Source: Streptomyces sp. NRRL F-5122 (GTDB lineage: Bacteria; Actinomycetota; Actinomycetes; Streptomycetales; Streptomycetaceae). Taken from it: a stretch of 64,000 nucleotides of DNA. Positions 16,757-26,616 of this stretch are shown here, in pieces. How positions within the stretch are numbered: the stretch's first letter is position 1; each line of letters opens with the position of its first letter. The notes under the pieces were generated by a model, which saw nothing but the letters and a program-made list of their open reading frames with translations, ran no database searches and had not been told where the DNA came from. The stretch is from positions 1 to 64,000 of the forward strand of contig NZ_LMWH01000245.1 in NCBI RefSeq assembly GCF_001507435.1, read 5' to 3'. The position numbers and the translations under genes were made by a program.

Positions 16757-17989
16757 TCAGAGCGGTTCAGGCAGGGGCGGCTCGGGCAGCGACGGCCTGA
16801 TCGGCTCCGTATGAACCCGGTCGAGGAGCGCGCCGTACGACGCGATCATGCGTGTACGGCTGAAGCGCTCGCGACTGCGGGCGAGGACGGGCTCGAGGCC
16901 GGGCCGGGCGGCGACCGCGTCGCTCCAGGCCCGCGCGATCGCGACGGGGTCCGGCGGGGTGACAAAACCGTGCCCGGCCACGATCGCCGCGCTGTCGCCC
17001 ACATCGGTGGACACCGGGACGGCACCGCACATCATGCCCTCGATCAGGCACAGCGGGGCCGCCTCGCCCCAGGCCGAGGTGAGCGCCACCACGTCGGCGG
17101 CCGCGTAGAGGCTCTCCATGTCGCGCCGCACCCCGAGCCGGTGCAGCCGCTCGGTGAGCCGCAGGTCGTCCCCGAACGCGATGCCGATGTCGGCGCACAG
17201 CCCGGGCTGGTCCTCGCTCATGCCGGCGCCGCACATCAGCACGTGCCCGTCGGGCTCGTGCCGCAGCCACTCCCGGGCGGCGCGCAGGAACAGCGGGACG
17301 TTCTTCATCGCGTCGTACCGGGCCGCGAACACGACGACCGGCGCCGTGTCCGGGATGCCGAGCGCGGCACGCAGCTGGACCCGGCGGGCCGGGTCGGGCC
17401 GGAAGCGGAGCAGATCGACGCCGTTGGGGATGACGTGCAGCAGTTCGGGCGGGACACCGGCGGCCTCGTAGGCGGACCGGGTCGACTCGGCGCAGCAGAC
17501 GCAGGCCGCCACGGTTCCGTCGGCGATGGCCGCCTTCAGTTCGCCGAGCGCCGCGCCCTGGTTCTCCGGATCCGAGCGGTGCAGCCCGACCACCACCGGC
17601 CGGCGCGGCAGGCCCGCCTGGTTGAGCAGACCGAGCGGCTGCTCCTTGAGCGACAGGATGACATCGGCGCCCGCCATCGCCCTCGCCGTCGTCGCCAGCT
17701 CCGGACCGGTGAACCGGGTGGGATCGGACGCGAGGGCGCCGGGCAGACCGAACGTGCGGCCGAGAGTGCCGACCTCCACGCCGGCCGCGGTCAGCGACCG
17801 GTAGGAGGCGTCGTCCTCCATCCGCTGCCGGGTGGCCTCACGGAGCACTTCCCCGTGGACACTCAGCACACGGTGATGCTGACCGCCTTCCTGCAGACCC
17901 AGGACGACATCGGTGTGGAGGATCCGGGCGCCACCGGAGAAGAAGCCCTCGTAGACCGAGAGCACGCGCAGACCGTGCCTCGTCAGCAC
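16757..17989 (-). CDS. GT4-family glycosyltransferase
   Basis: About 410 residues with the two-Rossmann GT-B layout. The C-terminal half carries the donor-binding features of GT4 retaining enzymes: VVVFAARYDAMKNVPLFLRA, VLMCGAGM, and the E-x7-E-like segment SAWGEAAPLCLIEGMMCG. HVIPNGVDLLRF is the linker motif. There is no signal peptide or membrane helix, so the enzyme is cytoplasmic. It probably transfers a sugar to a lipid, glycan or metabolite; the acceptor cannot be inferred and no biosynthetic neighbours help. GTG at 17989 is preferred; a TTG at 18010 is also in frame. It stands alone on the minus strand. Confidence 0.8.
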   Translation of the reverse strand: MLTRHGLRVLSVYEGFFSGGARILHTDVVLGLQEGGQHHRVLSVHGEVLREATRQRMEDDASYRSLTAAGVEVGTLGRTFGLPGALASDPTRFTGPELATTARAMAGADVILSLKEQPLGLLNQAGLPRRPVVVGLHRSDPENQGAALGELKAAIADGTVAACVCCAESTRSAYEAAGVPPELLHVIPNGVDLLRFRPDPARRVQLRAALGIPDTAPVVVFAARYDAMKNVPLFLRAAREWLRHEPDGHVLMCGAGMSEDQPGLCADIGIAFGDDLRLTERLHRLGVRRDMESLYAAADVVALTSAWGEAAPLCLIEGMMCGAVPVSTDVGDSAAIVAGHGFVTPPDPVAIARAWSDAVAARPGLEPVLARSRERFSRTRMIASYGALLDRVHTEPIRPSLPEPPLPEPL

Positions 17990-18281
17990 ACGACCACCCG
18001 CCTTGCACAACTATCGAACCATCCCCGTGAACAGCGGGTTGTCCGATATGAGGCGGCATAGATGTTTCAGACAAATGAACGGCGCGTCTCATGTCCGGGT
18101 CGGATCGATTTACACCGGAATCCCGGGGGCCGGGGAATGCGCTGGTCCCGCCGGTATTCCCGGTGTGACCGTGATCGGGGTCGGCGGCGCGCGGCCCCGC
18201 CGACCGCTCGACGGGCGCCGGTGCCCTGCCGTGGGGCAGGCGGAGCCGGTCCCGACCCGGGAGGACCGGCCCCGGGGTGCC

Positions 18282-19425
18282 TCAGCCTTCGCAGAACTCC
18301 GCCTCGAGCACCGCGTCGCCGTCCCCCGACCAGTCGCCGTTGACGTTGAAGGCGAGGGAGTGGCGGCCGTCCTCCGTGGTGACCGCCGAGGACGACGAGC
18401 CCTGGATGCCTCCGTCGTGGCCCCAGACATGCACTCCGCAGCTCAGTTCCCGTTCGATCAGTCCGAGCCCGTAGCCCGCGTCCGGGATGCCCTCGGCCTT
18501 GATCGTCGTCTTCATCTCCTTCAGCTGCCGGGGCGGCAGCAGCCCGCCCCTGAGCAGGGCCGAGTAGAAGCGGATCAGATCGGCGGAGTCGGAGACCATC
18601 TCGCCCGCCGAGGAGGCGAGGGAGGGGTTGAGCGTGGTGACGTCGTACGTCGGGCCGGTCGCCGTCTCGGCCGGCTTGCCGTAGGCACGGCTGCTCGGCC
18701 GCGGGACCGTGGCCCTCGTGCCGGGGAGCGACGTGGCGCGCAGACCCAGGGGTTCGACGATGCGGGTGCGGATCTCGCGCGCGTAGGCGTGGCCCGTGAC
18801 CCTCTCGATCACCATCCCGGCCAGCACGTAGTTGGTGTTCGAGTAGTTCCAGCCGGCTCCCGGGGCGAAGTCCGGCTCGTGGGAGGTCGCGATGCGCACC
18901 AGAGCTTCCGGCCGCAGCGTGTCGTAGCGGTGCCGCAGGAAGCCGTCCTTGAGGAAGTACGTACGGCCGAAGGTGTCGTCGGCCGTGTAGTTGTAGATGC
19001 CGCTCGTACGGTTCAGAAGCTGCCGGACCGTGATCCGGCGCCCGTCGTGGCCGTGGCCGTGGACCAGGCCGGGCAGCCACTTCTCCACGGTGTCGTCGAG
19101 CGACAGCCGCCCCTCGGCCTCCAGTTGGAGGAGCACCGTCGACACGAACGTCTTGGTGATGCTGCCGACGCGACTAGCGGTCCCGCGCCGAACGCTGCGC
19201 CCCCGTGCGCAGGTCGCCTACCCCCGAGACCGCGCTCCACGTGCCGTGTACGTCCCTGGCCGTGGCGGTCGCGCCCGGGACCCCGTCCTTGACGGCCGCG
19301 TCGATCGCCTGCCGGGTCGCGGTGTGGTCCAGCGCTCCCGGAGCGGCGATGGCCGGCGTGGTGAGAGCCAACGCCGTCACGGCCGCCGTCGCCCCGGCTC
19401 CCAGCAGTCCCCTGCGTACGGACAT
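18282..19425 (-). pseudogene. Frameshifted secreted serine hydrolase (beta-lactamase/DD-carboxypeptidase family)
   Basis: Two fragments of one gene lie in different frames. Fragment one starts at ATG 19425 (site GAGGGGG) with a signal peptide, MSVRRGLLGAGATAAVTA, and ends at a TAG near 19177-19175, just before the active site. The second resumes in another frame with RVGSITKTFVSTVLLQLEAE, carrying the catalytic SxxK (SITK), then YSNTNY and HDGG, all the class C beta-lactamase/R61-type motifs. Family members normally read DRFRVGSITK here; the DNA has TAGT where a single codon is expected, an apparent one-base insertion. The rest of the gene is intact and un-degraded, so this is a recent mutation, a sequencing error, or, less likely, programmed. 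Confidence 0.75.
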
Positions 19426-19517
19426 GTCATCCCCCTCGTCACCGATGAGCACCGGTCGGCGGGAGGGACCGCGCCCGGGGCGGCGGGGTTGCCCGTGGTG
19501 CGCGAGTTGAGCGGGTT

Positions 19518-21302
19518 TCAGCCCTTCTTCAGCACGAGCTCCGTGTTGCGGTCCACCGCGTTGCCGGCCAGGGTCATGTTGGCTCCGGGGGCGTTGTAGG
19601 CCAGCTCACGGTAGAGGGCGGCCAGACCCGTCTGGCTGAGGTCCGCGAAATCCGTGCGGTGCGGGGCGGCGGACTCGATGAGCGTCGTGAAGATCGAGAG
19701 TGTGCCGTCCTTGTTGTCCACCAGCTCGATGACGCGGGCGAGTTGGGGGTGGTCCACGTGCGAGGCGGTCGAGATCTCCCAGAAGGAGTTGCCGTCGGAC
19801 CCGGAGTGCGGCGTGATCACGTTCTTGTGGATATGGCCGTTGACCCAGGCCAGGACGTTGGGGTGCCGGCCCAGCAGGGCCACGACCTCCGCACCGCTGT
19901 GCCGCCCCTCGTACGGGCGGGCCGGGTCGGGGTGGGTGTTGTCCATCGACTGGCTGGTGTGGTGGCTGAAGACGACGGCGTGTGCGTCCTTGTTGTCCTG
20001 GAGCGTCTTGTCCAGCCACTTCAACTGGGCGGTGCCGATGGAGCCTTCGTAGTGACCGCCCGCGTCCGTGGTGTCGAGGCTGATTCCGATGACGTCGTCG
20101 GCGATGCGGAAGGAGTAGTACTGCGTGCCGGCGTCCACGTTCGCCGACGAGTACCCGTGCCCCACCGGACCGCGACCCGTGTACTGGGGGTCGAGATGGG
20201 TCTTGAGGTACTCGGCGGGGGTGTAGGGGGCCCGCTTCTCGTCCGGGGTGACCGAGCGCAGGTCGCGCGTGTGCGCCTTGAGCAGATCGCGGAACTGCAG
20301 GCCCATGGGGTCCGTGGCGTTCTTGATCGCGTCCTGGAGCTTCTTCGCCTCGTCGGCGGACAGGCTCATCAGCTTGCTTCCGCCGATCGCGTACTCGGCG
20401 AGGTAGGGGTCGCCGTGCGCGTAGCAGCCGAGCGGCAGAGCGTCGTGGTTGCCGACCGTGGAGTACCAGGGCAGGTTCAGGCCGGGGCTGCGCACCTCGC
20501 GGATCGCGGCGTCCAGGAACCCCTGGATCTGCGGGAATCCGAGCTGCTTGTCGGCGTCACGCACGGTCGATTCGGGCTGCCAGTACAGCGCGAGCCCGCT
20601 GTTCTGCACACCCTCGTAGTGGCGGGGGTCGCCCGAGTTGGGGGTGATCCGGCCGCCGCTCATGATCTTCATGAACCACTCGAGCTCGGACTTCGCGTTG
20701 TTGTCCGTGTTGTCGCCCGTGGTCATCACGAAGTGCAGCGGCGTTCCGGTGACGGGTGCCCCGCGCAGCGAGTTGACGCGCTCGACCAGCGAGACGGCAC
20801 CGGGCACGGTCAGCGCCTCGTGGGGCCGCCAGGCGTGCCGGTCGTTGGAGCGCAGGAACTCCAGGCGCAGCGGGTGCTGGCTGTCCATCAGGTGCAGATC
20901 GGTGAACTGCACGAACGCGGCGAGCGCGGTGCGCCGCTCGGCGCGGCCCGACCGGGGTGCCGCCAGCTCGCCGCGCACGACGCGGCTCCAGCCGGGACCG
21001 TCACCGAGGCGGCGGTACCCCGAAGAGGTGCGGGGCGCCGCGACACCGGCGAGTGTGGTGCCCGCCGTGTAGGGGGCGAGGGCCGCGGACACCGCCTGCC
21101 GGGAGACGGCGGCGGGGGTTTCGCCGGCGGCGGGGTGGGCCGAAGCGCCGGAGGCGCGGCGAGCCGAGGCTCCGGCGGCGAGGCTGTCCTCGGGGCGCAG
21201 CGCGAGCCCGAGGCCCGCCGTGAGGGACACCGCCCCGGCGGCGGCAAGCAGGTTGCGACGATTCAGAGCAGCCGCTGTGGCGACAGAGCGTATGCGCGAC
21301 AT
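19518..21302 (-). CDS. Tat-exported calcineurin-like metallophosphoesterase
   Basis: A 594-residue secreted phosphoesterase. The N terminus has a twin-arginine signal (ALNRRNLLAAAGAVSLTAG). The dinuclear metal site is complete: FTDLHLMDSQH (Asp-x-His), TTGDNTDNN, TVGNHDALP, FSHHTS and NGHIHKN. It belongs to the actinobacterial group labelled TIGR03767 metallophosphoesterase. Its substrate is unknown; extracellular phosphomonoester or nucleotide scavenging is possible. The ATG at 21302 with GGGGAG 6 bases upstream is preferred over an in-frame ATG 72 bases earlier, because it places the Tat motif near the N terminus. Confidence 0.87.
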   Translation of the reverse strand: MSRIRSVATAAALNRRNLLAAAGAVSLTAGLGLALRPEDSLAAGASARRASGASAHPAAGETPAAVSRQAVSAALAPYTAGTTLAGVAAPRTSSGYRRLGDGPGWSRVVRGELAAPRSGRAERRTALAAFVQFTDLHLMDSQHPLRLEFLRSNDRHAWRPHEALTVPGAVSLVERVNSLRGAPVTGTPLHFVMTTGDNTDNNAKSELEWFMKIMSGGRITPNSGDPRHYEGVQNSGLALYWQPESTVRDADKQLGFPQIQGFLDAAIREVRSPGLNLPWYSTVGNHDALPLGCYAHGDPYLAEYAIGGSKLMSLSADEAKKLQDAIKNATDPMGLQFRDLLKAHTRDLRSVTPDEKRAPYTPAEYLKTHLDPQYTGRGPVGHGYSSANVDAGTQYYSFRIADDVIGISLDTTDAGGHYEGSIGTAQLKWLDKTLQDNKDAHAVVFSHHTSQSMDNTHPDPARPYEGRHSGAEVVALLGRHPNVLAWVNGHIHKNVITPHSGSDGNSFWEISTASHVDHPQLARVIELVDNKDGTLSIFTTLIESAAPHRTDFADLSQTGLAALYRELAYNAPGANMTLAGNAVDRNTELVLKKG

Positions 21303-21534
21303 GGCGCGTCTCCCCGAGTGCGAACGCGTCGGCAGTGGTCGCGGGTCGGTCGCAGTCGCGAACTTCCCGCTCACTCTGGATCGTTCGCACCGGGGATGAC
21401 CTGGACGTTAACGAGGCGGCAACGCACAGCGCCGATCGCCGTACGTGGATCTTGGACCGACCGGCGCGTCGGCGACACCTCTCCGACCGGCCGGAAGACC
21501 GTCACTCAGCGTTCATCTTCCGGGGTATCCGAAG

Positions 21535-21993
21535 CTATTCCCCGGGGAATGCGGACCGGCCCGCGGCGGGGCGCTGCCGCCACAGCGCGAGCCCGGCGTC
21601 GACGAGCCCGATGCGTCGCAGCCCGGACACGGCGGTGAGGTCGTGCCAGGCGGCCATGTCCGTGGAGCCTCCGACCTCGTGGCGCAGCTCGCCCGCGATG
21701 ACACGGCCCTCGTAGACGAGGCGTACGCCGTGATGGTCGACGGTGCGGCCGAAGCGGCCCCTGAGGCTGCGGCGGATCGAGTCCACCCCGAGCAGCCCGA
21801 CGAGCTCGACGCGGTAGCCGGTCTCCTCCTCCACTTCGCGCAGGGCCGTGTCGTAGGGGTCCTCGCCGTGCTCCATGCCACCGCCGGGCAGGGTCCACTC
21901 GGATGTGCCGTCGGCTCCGGTCATGCGGGCCAGCAGCAGGCGGTCGTCACGCACACAGACGGCGTAGGCCGCCACCCTCAAGTTCTTGCGCAC
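21535..21993 (-). CDS. Nudix hydrolase
   Basis: A 152-residue pyrophosphohydrolase with a full Nudix box: GGGMEHGEDPYDTALREV followed by EEETGY, giving the G-x5-E-x7-REVxEExG pattern that binds magnesium. The protein is a single Nudix domain with no extra module, so the nucleoside-diphosphate-X substrate cannot be predicted; MutT-like sanitising or ADP-ribose hydrolysis are both possible. It is transcribed on its own, divergently from the subtilase at 22430. Confidence 0.87.
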   Translation of the reverse strand: MRKNLRVAAYAVCVRDDRLLLARMTGADGTSEWTLPGGGMEHGEDPYDTALREVEEETGYRVELVGLLGVDSIRRSLRGRFGRTVDHHGVRLVYEGRVIAGELRHEVGGSTDMAAWHDLTAVSGLRRIGLVDAGLALWRQRPAAGRSAFPGE

Positions 21994-22246
21994 TCGGGGA
22001 CGTTAACGCGCCGCGCCGGAATCGGCAGGCGGGTATTCGGCCGGGGACCGCGCGCCACCACGGCAGCCACCGTCCCTTCTGCGGCCCGCCCCGGAACGGC
22101 GCCGTCCGGCCTCCCGCGGCCACCCGCGGTCGCATGGAGCCGTCCGTCACCATGTGCTCACACACAGCGGCAGAACCCGCGCACTACACGCGTAACAGGG
22201 ACAGCCGGCTCACAGGAATGTCATGGCCTGCACCGCTAAGTCCCCG

Positions 22247-22271
22247 ATGGCGTATGGCGGAATCACGCCAT
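22247..22271. promoter_or_regulatory. Inverted repeat, possible operator
   Basis: ATGGCGT (22247-22253) and ACGCCAT (22265-22271) form 7-bp arms with an 11-base spacer; ATGGCG also recurs directly as ATGGCGTATGGCGG. The position, about 160 bases before the protease start, fits a transcription-factor site. No known regulator box was recognised. Confidence 0.45.
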
Positions 22272-22334
22272 GACTCCATCCCGTCTCGGTCAACTCTCCA
22301 CAAACATCCATCCCTTGGGTAAACCAGAGCGATC

Positions 22335-22357
22335 GTCCGGACCCGAAATCCGGACGT
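22335..22357 (+). promoter_or_regulatory. Inverted repeat in the subtilase leader
   Basis: CGTCCGGA (22335-22342) and TCCGGACG (22350-22357) are perfect 8-bp arms around CCCGAAA, 73 bases before the start codon. It is either an operator dyad or an mRNA hairpin. Confidence 0.5.
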
Positions 22358-22429
22358 CCGCGGTCAGGACTTGATCACCTTCGGGCTCCGGCCGCGCCGT
22401 TCTCGTTCCTTTACCTACAAGGGATGCTG

Positions 22430-25400
22430 ATGACCACCGAGCCTCACCGCGCCCCGATATCGGGCGCGAGACGCGTGGCCCGCATAGCCGTCGCCACGGG
22501 TCTCGTGGCCGCGCTCTCGGCGGCCGGGCCGATACCCCTGGCCTTCTCCGCCGACCATCCGCCCGCCTCCACCGACCCGGCCGCCAAGTCCGCCGGCGCG
22601 AAGCTCGGCTCGGACGACGCGGACCTTCTCGCCGAGGCGAAGGCCGACGGCGCCAAGAACGTCACGATGATGATCGCGACCGCGCCCGGGCAGACCGAGC
22701 AGGTCACCGAGAAGCTGGACGCGGTGAGCGGCGCCTCCGTGGGCCGCACGTACGACAAGCTCGGCTACGTCCGCGCCACCGTGCCGACGGGCCGGGCCGA
22801 CTCGGCCATCGCCACCGCCGAGAAGCTGTCCTCCGTGCACGCCATCGACCTGCGGCAGGAGATCGCGCTCGACGACCCGACGCCGAGCGCGGACATGGCC
22901 AAGGGGGCGGCCGGCAGGGGCACGGGCGCGGCCGGCCACTCCGGTCCCGACCGGCACACCCCCGCCAAGAACCCCTACAACCCGTCGTTCGAGACCGGTG
23001 CCGTCGACTTCGTCCAGGACCACCCGAAGGCGGACGGCCGGGGCATCACCATCGGCATCCTCGACTCGGGCGTGGACCTCGGGCATCCGGCGCTGCAGAA
23101 GACCACCACCGGCGAGCGGAAGATCGTCGACTGGGTCACCGCGACCGACCCGATCGTCGACAACGACGCGACCTGGCGTCCGATGGTCGCCGCGGTCTCC
23201 GGGCCCACCTTCACCTACAACGGCCAGACCTGGACGGCGCCGTCGGGCTCGTACGGGATCAGCACCTTCAAGGAGTCGTACACCACCGGCGGCGACGCGG
23301 CGGGCGACGCGAACCGCGACGGCGACACCACCGACTCCTGGGGTGTCCTCTACGACGCCGCTGCCGGCACGGTCCGCGTCGACCTGAACAACAACGGCGA
23401 CTTCACCGACGACCAGCCGATGAAGCCGTACAGGGACGGCTACCAGATCGGCTACTTCGGCACCGACGACCCGAAGACCGACGTCGTCGAGCGCCAGCCG
23501 TTCGTCGTGCAGATCCGCAAGGACGTGCCGATGGACCCCTACGGCGGGACGTGGGTCGGCAAGAAGGCCGACTTCGTCAACATCGGCGTCATCCAGTCCG
23601 AGCACGGCACGCACGTCGCGGGCATCACCGCGGCGAACGGCCTGTTCGGCGGCAAGATGAACGGCGCGGCCCCGGGCGCGAAGATCGTCTCCTCCCGCGC
23701 CTGCACCTGGACCGGTGGCTGCACCAACGTCGCGCTCACCGAGGGCATGATGGACCTCGTCGTCAACCGCGGCGTCGACATCGTCAACATGTCGATCGGC
23801 GGCCTCCCGGCGCTGAACGACGGCAACAACGCGCGCGCCCTGCTGTACACCCGGCTCATCGACACCTACGGCGTCCAGCTGGTGATCTCCGCAGGCAACG
23901 AGGGCCCCGGCGCCAACACCATCGGCGACCCCGGCCTCGCGGACAAGGTGATCTCGGTCGGCGCGGCCATCTCCAAGGAGACCTGGGCCGCCGACTACGG
24001 CTCGCGGGTGGAGAAGGACTACGCGCTGATGCCCTTCTCCTCGCGTGGTCCGCGTGAGGACGGCGGCTTCACGCCGACACTCGTCGCGCCCGGTGCCGCG
24101 ATCAACAGCACCCAGACGTGGCTGCCGGGCGCCCCGGTCCCCGAGGCGGGTTACTCTCTGCCGGCCGGCTACTCGATGCTCCAGGGCACCTCGATGGCGT
24201 CCCCGCAGGCCGCGGGCGCCTCGGCGCTGCTGCTGTCGGCCGCCAAGCAGAGGGGTATCGACCTGACGCCCGCGAAGCTGCGCACGGCCCTCACCTCGAC
24301 CGCCCACCACATCAAGGGTGTGCAGGCCTACGAGGAGGGCGCGGGCCGTATCGACATCGAGGACGCCTGGGACGCAGTCGAGGACGACGCCACCGCCCAC
24401 GGCTACACGGTCAAGGCCCCGGTCGACACCGCGATCGACTTCGCCCTGAAGACCCCGGGCTTCGGCACCGGCCTGTACGACCGCGAGGGCGGACTCAAGG
24501 CCGGCGAGCGGAAGACGTACGAGATCACCGTCACCCGTACGTCCGGCCCGGACCGCGCGGTGCGCCACGAGCTGCACTTCGCCAACAACTACGACGACAC
24601 CTTCAGGGTCATCGGCTCCGACGAGGTGAGCCTGCCGCTCGGCCGGCCGGTGACCGTCAAGGTCCAGGCCTCGCCGCGGTCGGCCGGCATCAAGAGCGCG
24701 ATCCTGGAGGTCGACGACCCGAGGACCGGGGGGCTCGACGAGCAGATCCTGACGACGGTCGTGGTGTCGACCCCGGTCAAGTACACGTACTCGGCCTCGG
24801 GTTCGGTGCAGCGCAACAGCACCCGCTCGTACTTCCTGAGCGTGCCGGAGGGCGCGAAGTCGCTCGAGGTCGCGATCGGCGGGCTGAAGGACAAGAGCCA
24901 GACCCGGTTCATCGCGATCCACCCGTACGGTGTTCCGGTCGACGACACGTCCACCCCGGTCTGCTACAACAACTACCTCGACGGCAACGGCTGCAAGCCC
25001 GACGTCCGCTCGTACGCCGACCCGCAGGCCGGTGTCTGGGAGATCGAGGTCGAGTCGCGCCGTACGTCGCCGCTGCTCGACAACCCCTACAAGCTGGACG
25101 TCACCGTGCTCGGCGCGGCCTTCGACCCGGAGACCGTGACCGTGCCCGAGGCCAAGGTCGGCACCCCGGCCGCCGTCTCCTGGAAGGTGACCAACAAGTA
25201 CGCGGCCCTCTCCGGTGGTCTCAAGGGCGGCCCGCTCGGCTCCTCGAAGTCGGAGCGGCCGACCATCAAGGGCGGCGAGACGCAGACCGGCACGGTCGAG
25301 GTGCCCGCGGGCGCCACATCGCTGGACGTCGCCATCGGCAACGTCTCCGACACCGCCGCCGACCTGGACCTGACGGTCTACGACGCGAGCGGCAACCAGG

Positions 25401-25741
25401 TCGCGCAGTCCGCGGACGGCGACTCCGAGGAATCGGTGCACATCCCCTCGCCGGCCGCCGGCACGTACACCGTCGAGATCGTGGGCTTCTCGGTCCCGTC
25501 CGGCTCGACGGCGTACGACTACCGTGATGTGTTCTTCTCCCCCGCTCTCGGCCAGGTGACGGTCGACGAGTCCGCCCCGGTCAAGCTCGGCACGGGTGGC
25601 TCCGCGACGGTGTCCGGCACGGTCACGGCGACCGCGGCGGCTCCCGAGGGCCGGGAGTTCTTCGGCCAGGTCCGTCTCGTCAACGCGCGCGGGACCACCG
25701 CGGGGCTGGGCAGCGTGAAGATCGAGAAGGTCACTCCGTAG
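22430..25741 (+). CDS. Secreted subtilisin-like serine protease (S8 family)
   Basis: An 1,103-residue extracellular protease. A signal peptide (VARIAVATGLVAALSAAG, about residues 18-35) is followed by a propeptide of about 100 residues. The S8 catalytic domain has Asp in ILDSGVDLGHP (about 211), His in EHGTHVAGI (about 395) and Ser in GTSMASPQAAG (about 588). The roughly 180-residue insertion between Asp and His is a feature of large tripeptidyl-peptidase II-like subtilases. C-terminal beta-sandwich domains of about 450 residues include two with PPC-like features (SLEVAIGGLKD and SLDVAIGNVSD). ATG at 22430 is preferred, with AAGGG 6 bases upstream; the ATG at 22424 abuts the site. It probably feeds peptides to the permeases and aminopeptidases of the region (inference). 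Confidence 0.92.
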   Translation: MTTEPHRAPISGARRVARIAVATGLVAALSAAGPIPLAFSADHPPASTDPAAKSAGAKLGSDDADLLAEAKADGAKNVTMMIATAPGQTEQVTEKLDAVSGASVGRTYDKLGYVRATVPTGRADSAIATAEKLSSVHAIDLRQEIALDDPTPSADMAKGAAGRGTGAAGHSGPDRHTPAKNPYNPSFETGAVDFVQDHPKADGRGITIGILDSGVDLGHPALQKTTTGERKIVDWVTATDPIVDNDATWRPMVAAVSGPTFTYNGQTWTAPSGSYGISTFKESYTTGGDAAGDANRDGDTTDSWGVLYDAAAGTVRVDLNNNGDFTDDQPMKPYRDGYQIGYFGTDDPKTDVVERQPFVVQIRKDVPMDPYGGTWVGKKADFVNIGVIQSEHGTHVAGITAANGLFGGKMNGAAPGAKIVSSRACTWTGGCTNVALTEGMMDLVVNRGVDIVNMSIGGLPALNDGNNARALLYTRLIDTYGVQLVISAGNEGPGANTIGDPGLADKVISVGAAISKETWAADYGSRVEKDYALMPFSSRGPREDGGFTPTLVAPGAAINSTQTWLPGAPVPEAGYSLPAGYSMLQGTSMASPQAAGASALLLSAAKQRGIDLTPAKLRTALTSTAHHIKGVQAYEEGAGRIDIEDAWDAVEDDATAHGYTVKAPVDTAIDFALKTPGFGTGLYDREGGLKAGERKTYEITVTRTSGPDRAVRHELHFANNYDDTFRVIGSDEVSLPLGRPVTVKVQASPRSAGIKSAILEVDDPRTGGLDEQILTTVVVSTPVKYTYSASGSVQRNSTRSYFLSVPEGAKSLEVAIGGLKDKSQTRFIAIHPYGVPVDDTSTPVCYNNYLDGNGCKPDVRSYADPQAGVWEIEVESRRTSPLLDNPYKLDVTVLGAAFDPETVTVPEAKVGTPAAVSWKVTNKYAALSGGLKGGPLGSSKSERPTIKGGETQTGTVEVPAGATSLDVAIGNVSDTAADLDLTVYDASGNQVAQSADGDSEESVHIPSPAAGTYTVEIVGFSVPSGSTAYDYRDVFFSPALGQVTVDESAPVKLGTGGSATVSGTVTATAAAPEGREFFGQVRLVNARGTTAGLGSVKIEKVTP

Positions 25742-25756
25742 CGATCGCGGCCATGG

Positions 25757-25785
25757 GGGCGGGCGTCCGTGACGGGCGCCCGCCC
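25757..25785. terminator. Terminator after subtilase
   Basis: GGGCGGGCG (25757-25765) pairs perfectly with CGCCCGCCC (25777-25785) around an 11-base loop. It lies between convergent genes. Confidence 0.7.
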
Positions 25786-25838
25786 TTCGCCGTCCCGGAC
25801 GGTGTCCGGCCCCGCGCGGTCGGCACCGCCCGTCCGGC

Positions 25839-26615
25839 TCAGGTCGACCCGTCCGAAGGACACGCGGTGTGACGGGAGCCGGACAGGGCCTTGACGATCC
25901 ACGCCCGGTTCGCCGCCACGCGGTCCTCGCCCACGGCCCACCGGCTCGCGTCGTCGGTGCCCCGCGCCACCTCGACCAGCACATGCTGACCCCGGCGGGG
26001 CCCCGGATGCGCACCCTCGGCGAGGAGGAAGGCGACCTGGGCCGGGCCCCGGTCGGGCTTGTACCGGCGGGTGACGGTCAGCACGATCCGGCTGCCCTGC
26101 CCGCCTTTCGGTTCCACCCGGGCCACGGTGCCCTCGACTACGAGCCGGTCGCAGGCCAGGGTCAGTTCCGGATCGGACGGCGGGGGCCCGTCGCCCGACC
26201 GCCGGTCCGCCTCACCGGGGCCGCCCTTGGCGTCCGCCGCGCCGGCGCTCTTGGCCGCCTGGGCGTCGCTGCCGCTGTTCTCCGTGACGAGCCGGGCCAG
26301 CCCGGCGACGGCCGACAGGGCCACCACGGCCGCCAGGGACCCGAGGGCGATGCGCAGGGCGCGGCCGCGGCGCACGGGCCTCGCGGGCCGCGGGGCGCGC
26401 GGACGGCTCGGGGCCGTCACCGGGGAGTGAGCCCCGGCCAGCGGAGCCGCCAGCATGTCCCCGATGGCCGACAGTTGCTCGCGCAGCAGCGCCACGTCGG
26501 CCACTGCCGCCCGGTGCCCGGCCATGAACTCGGCGTCGGCCCGTGCGGCCTCCGGCAGCGGCTCGCCGGTGATCGCGGCCATCAGCGCATCGGCGCCGTC
26601 GTACTCGGCGGCCAC
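25839..26615 (-). CDS. Membrane partner of the ECF sigma factor (probable anti-sigma or CU-type protein)
   Basis: A 258-residue single-pass membrane protein. A cytoplasmic N terminus of about 75 residues leads to one helix (ALRIALGSLAAVVALSAVAG) and an outer domain with two cysteines (LACDRLVVEG and HTACPSDGST). Its GTG start at 26615 lies 1 base beyond the sigma stop, so the two are translationally coupled. The position directly after an ECF sigma gene suggests an anti-sigma role, but there is no zinc-binding HxxxCxxC motif, so it is not a ZAS-type protein. The function is inferred from context only. Confidence 0.65.
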   Translation of the reverse strand: MAAEYDGADALMAAITGEPLPEAARADAEFMAGHRAAVADVALLREQLSAIGDMLAAPLAGAHSPVTAPSRPRAPRPARPVRRGRALRIALGSLAAVVALSAVAGLARLVTENSGSDAQAAKSAGAADAKGGPGEADRRSGDGPPPSDPELTLACDRLVVEGTVARVEPKGGQGSRIVLTVTRRYKPDRGPAQVAFLLAEGAHPGPRRGQHVLVEVARGTDDASRWAVGEDRVAANRAWIVKALSGSRHTACPSDGST

Positions 26616-26616
26616 G

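Larger units (their letters stand above)
21994..22429. other. Long regulatory region between Nudix gene and subtilase
   Basis: No gene is seen in these 436 bases. Two inverted repeats near the protease (listed separately) and AT-richer stretches around 22160-22330 point to a controlled promoter and a long leader for the protease mRNA. Confidence 0.5.

Noticed and set aside
22415..26014. 1,199-codon open frame antisense to the subtilase
   Set aside because: Shadow of the subtilase: biased composition, no domain, no ribosome site.
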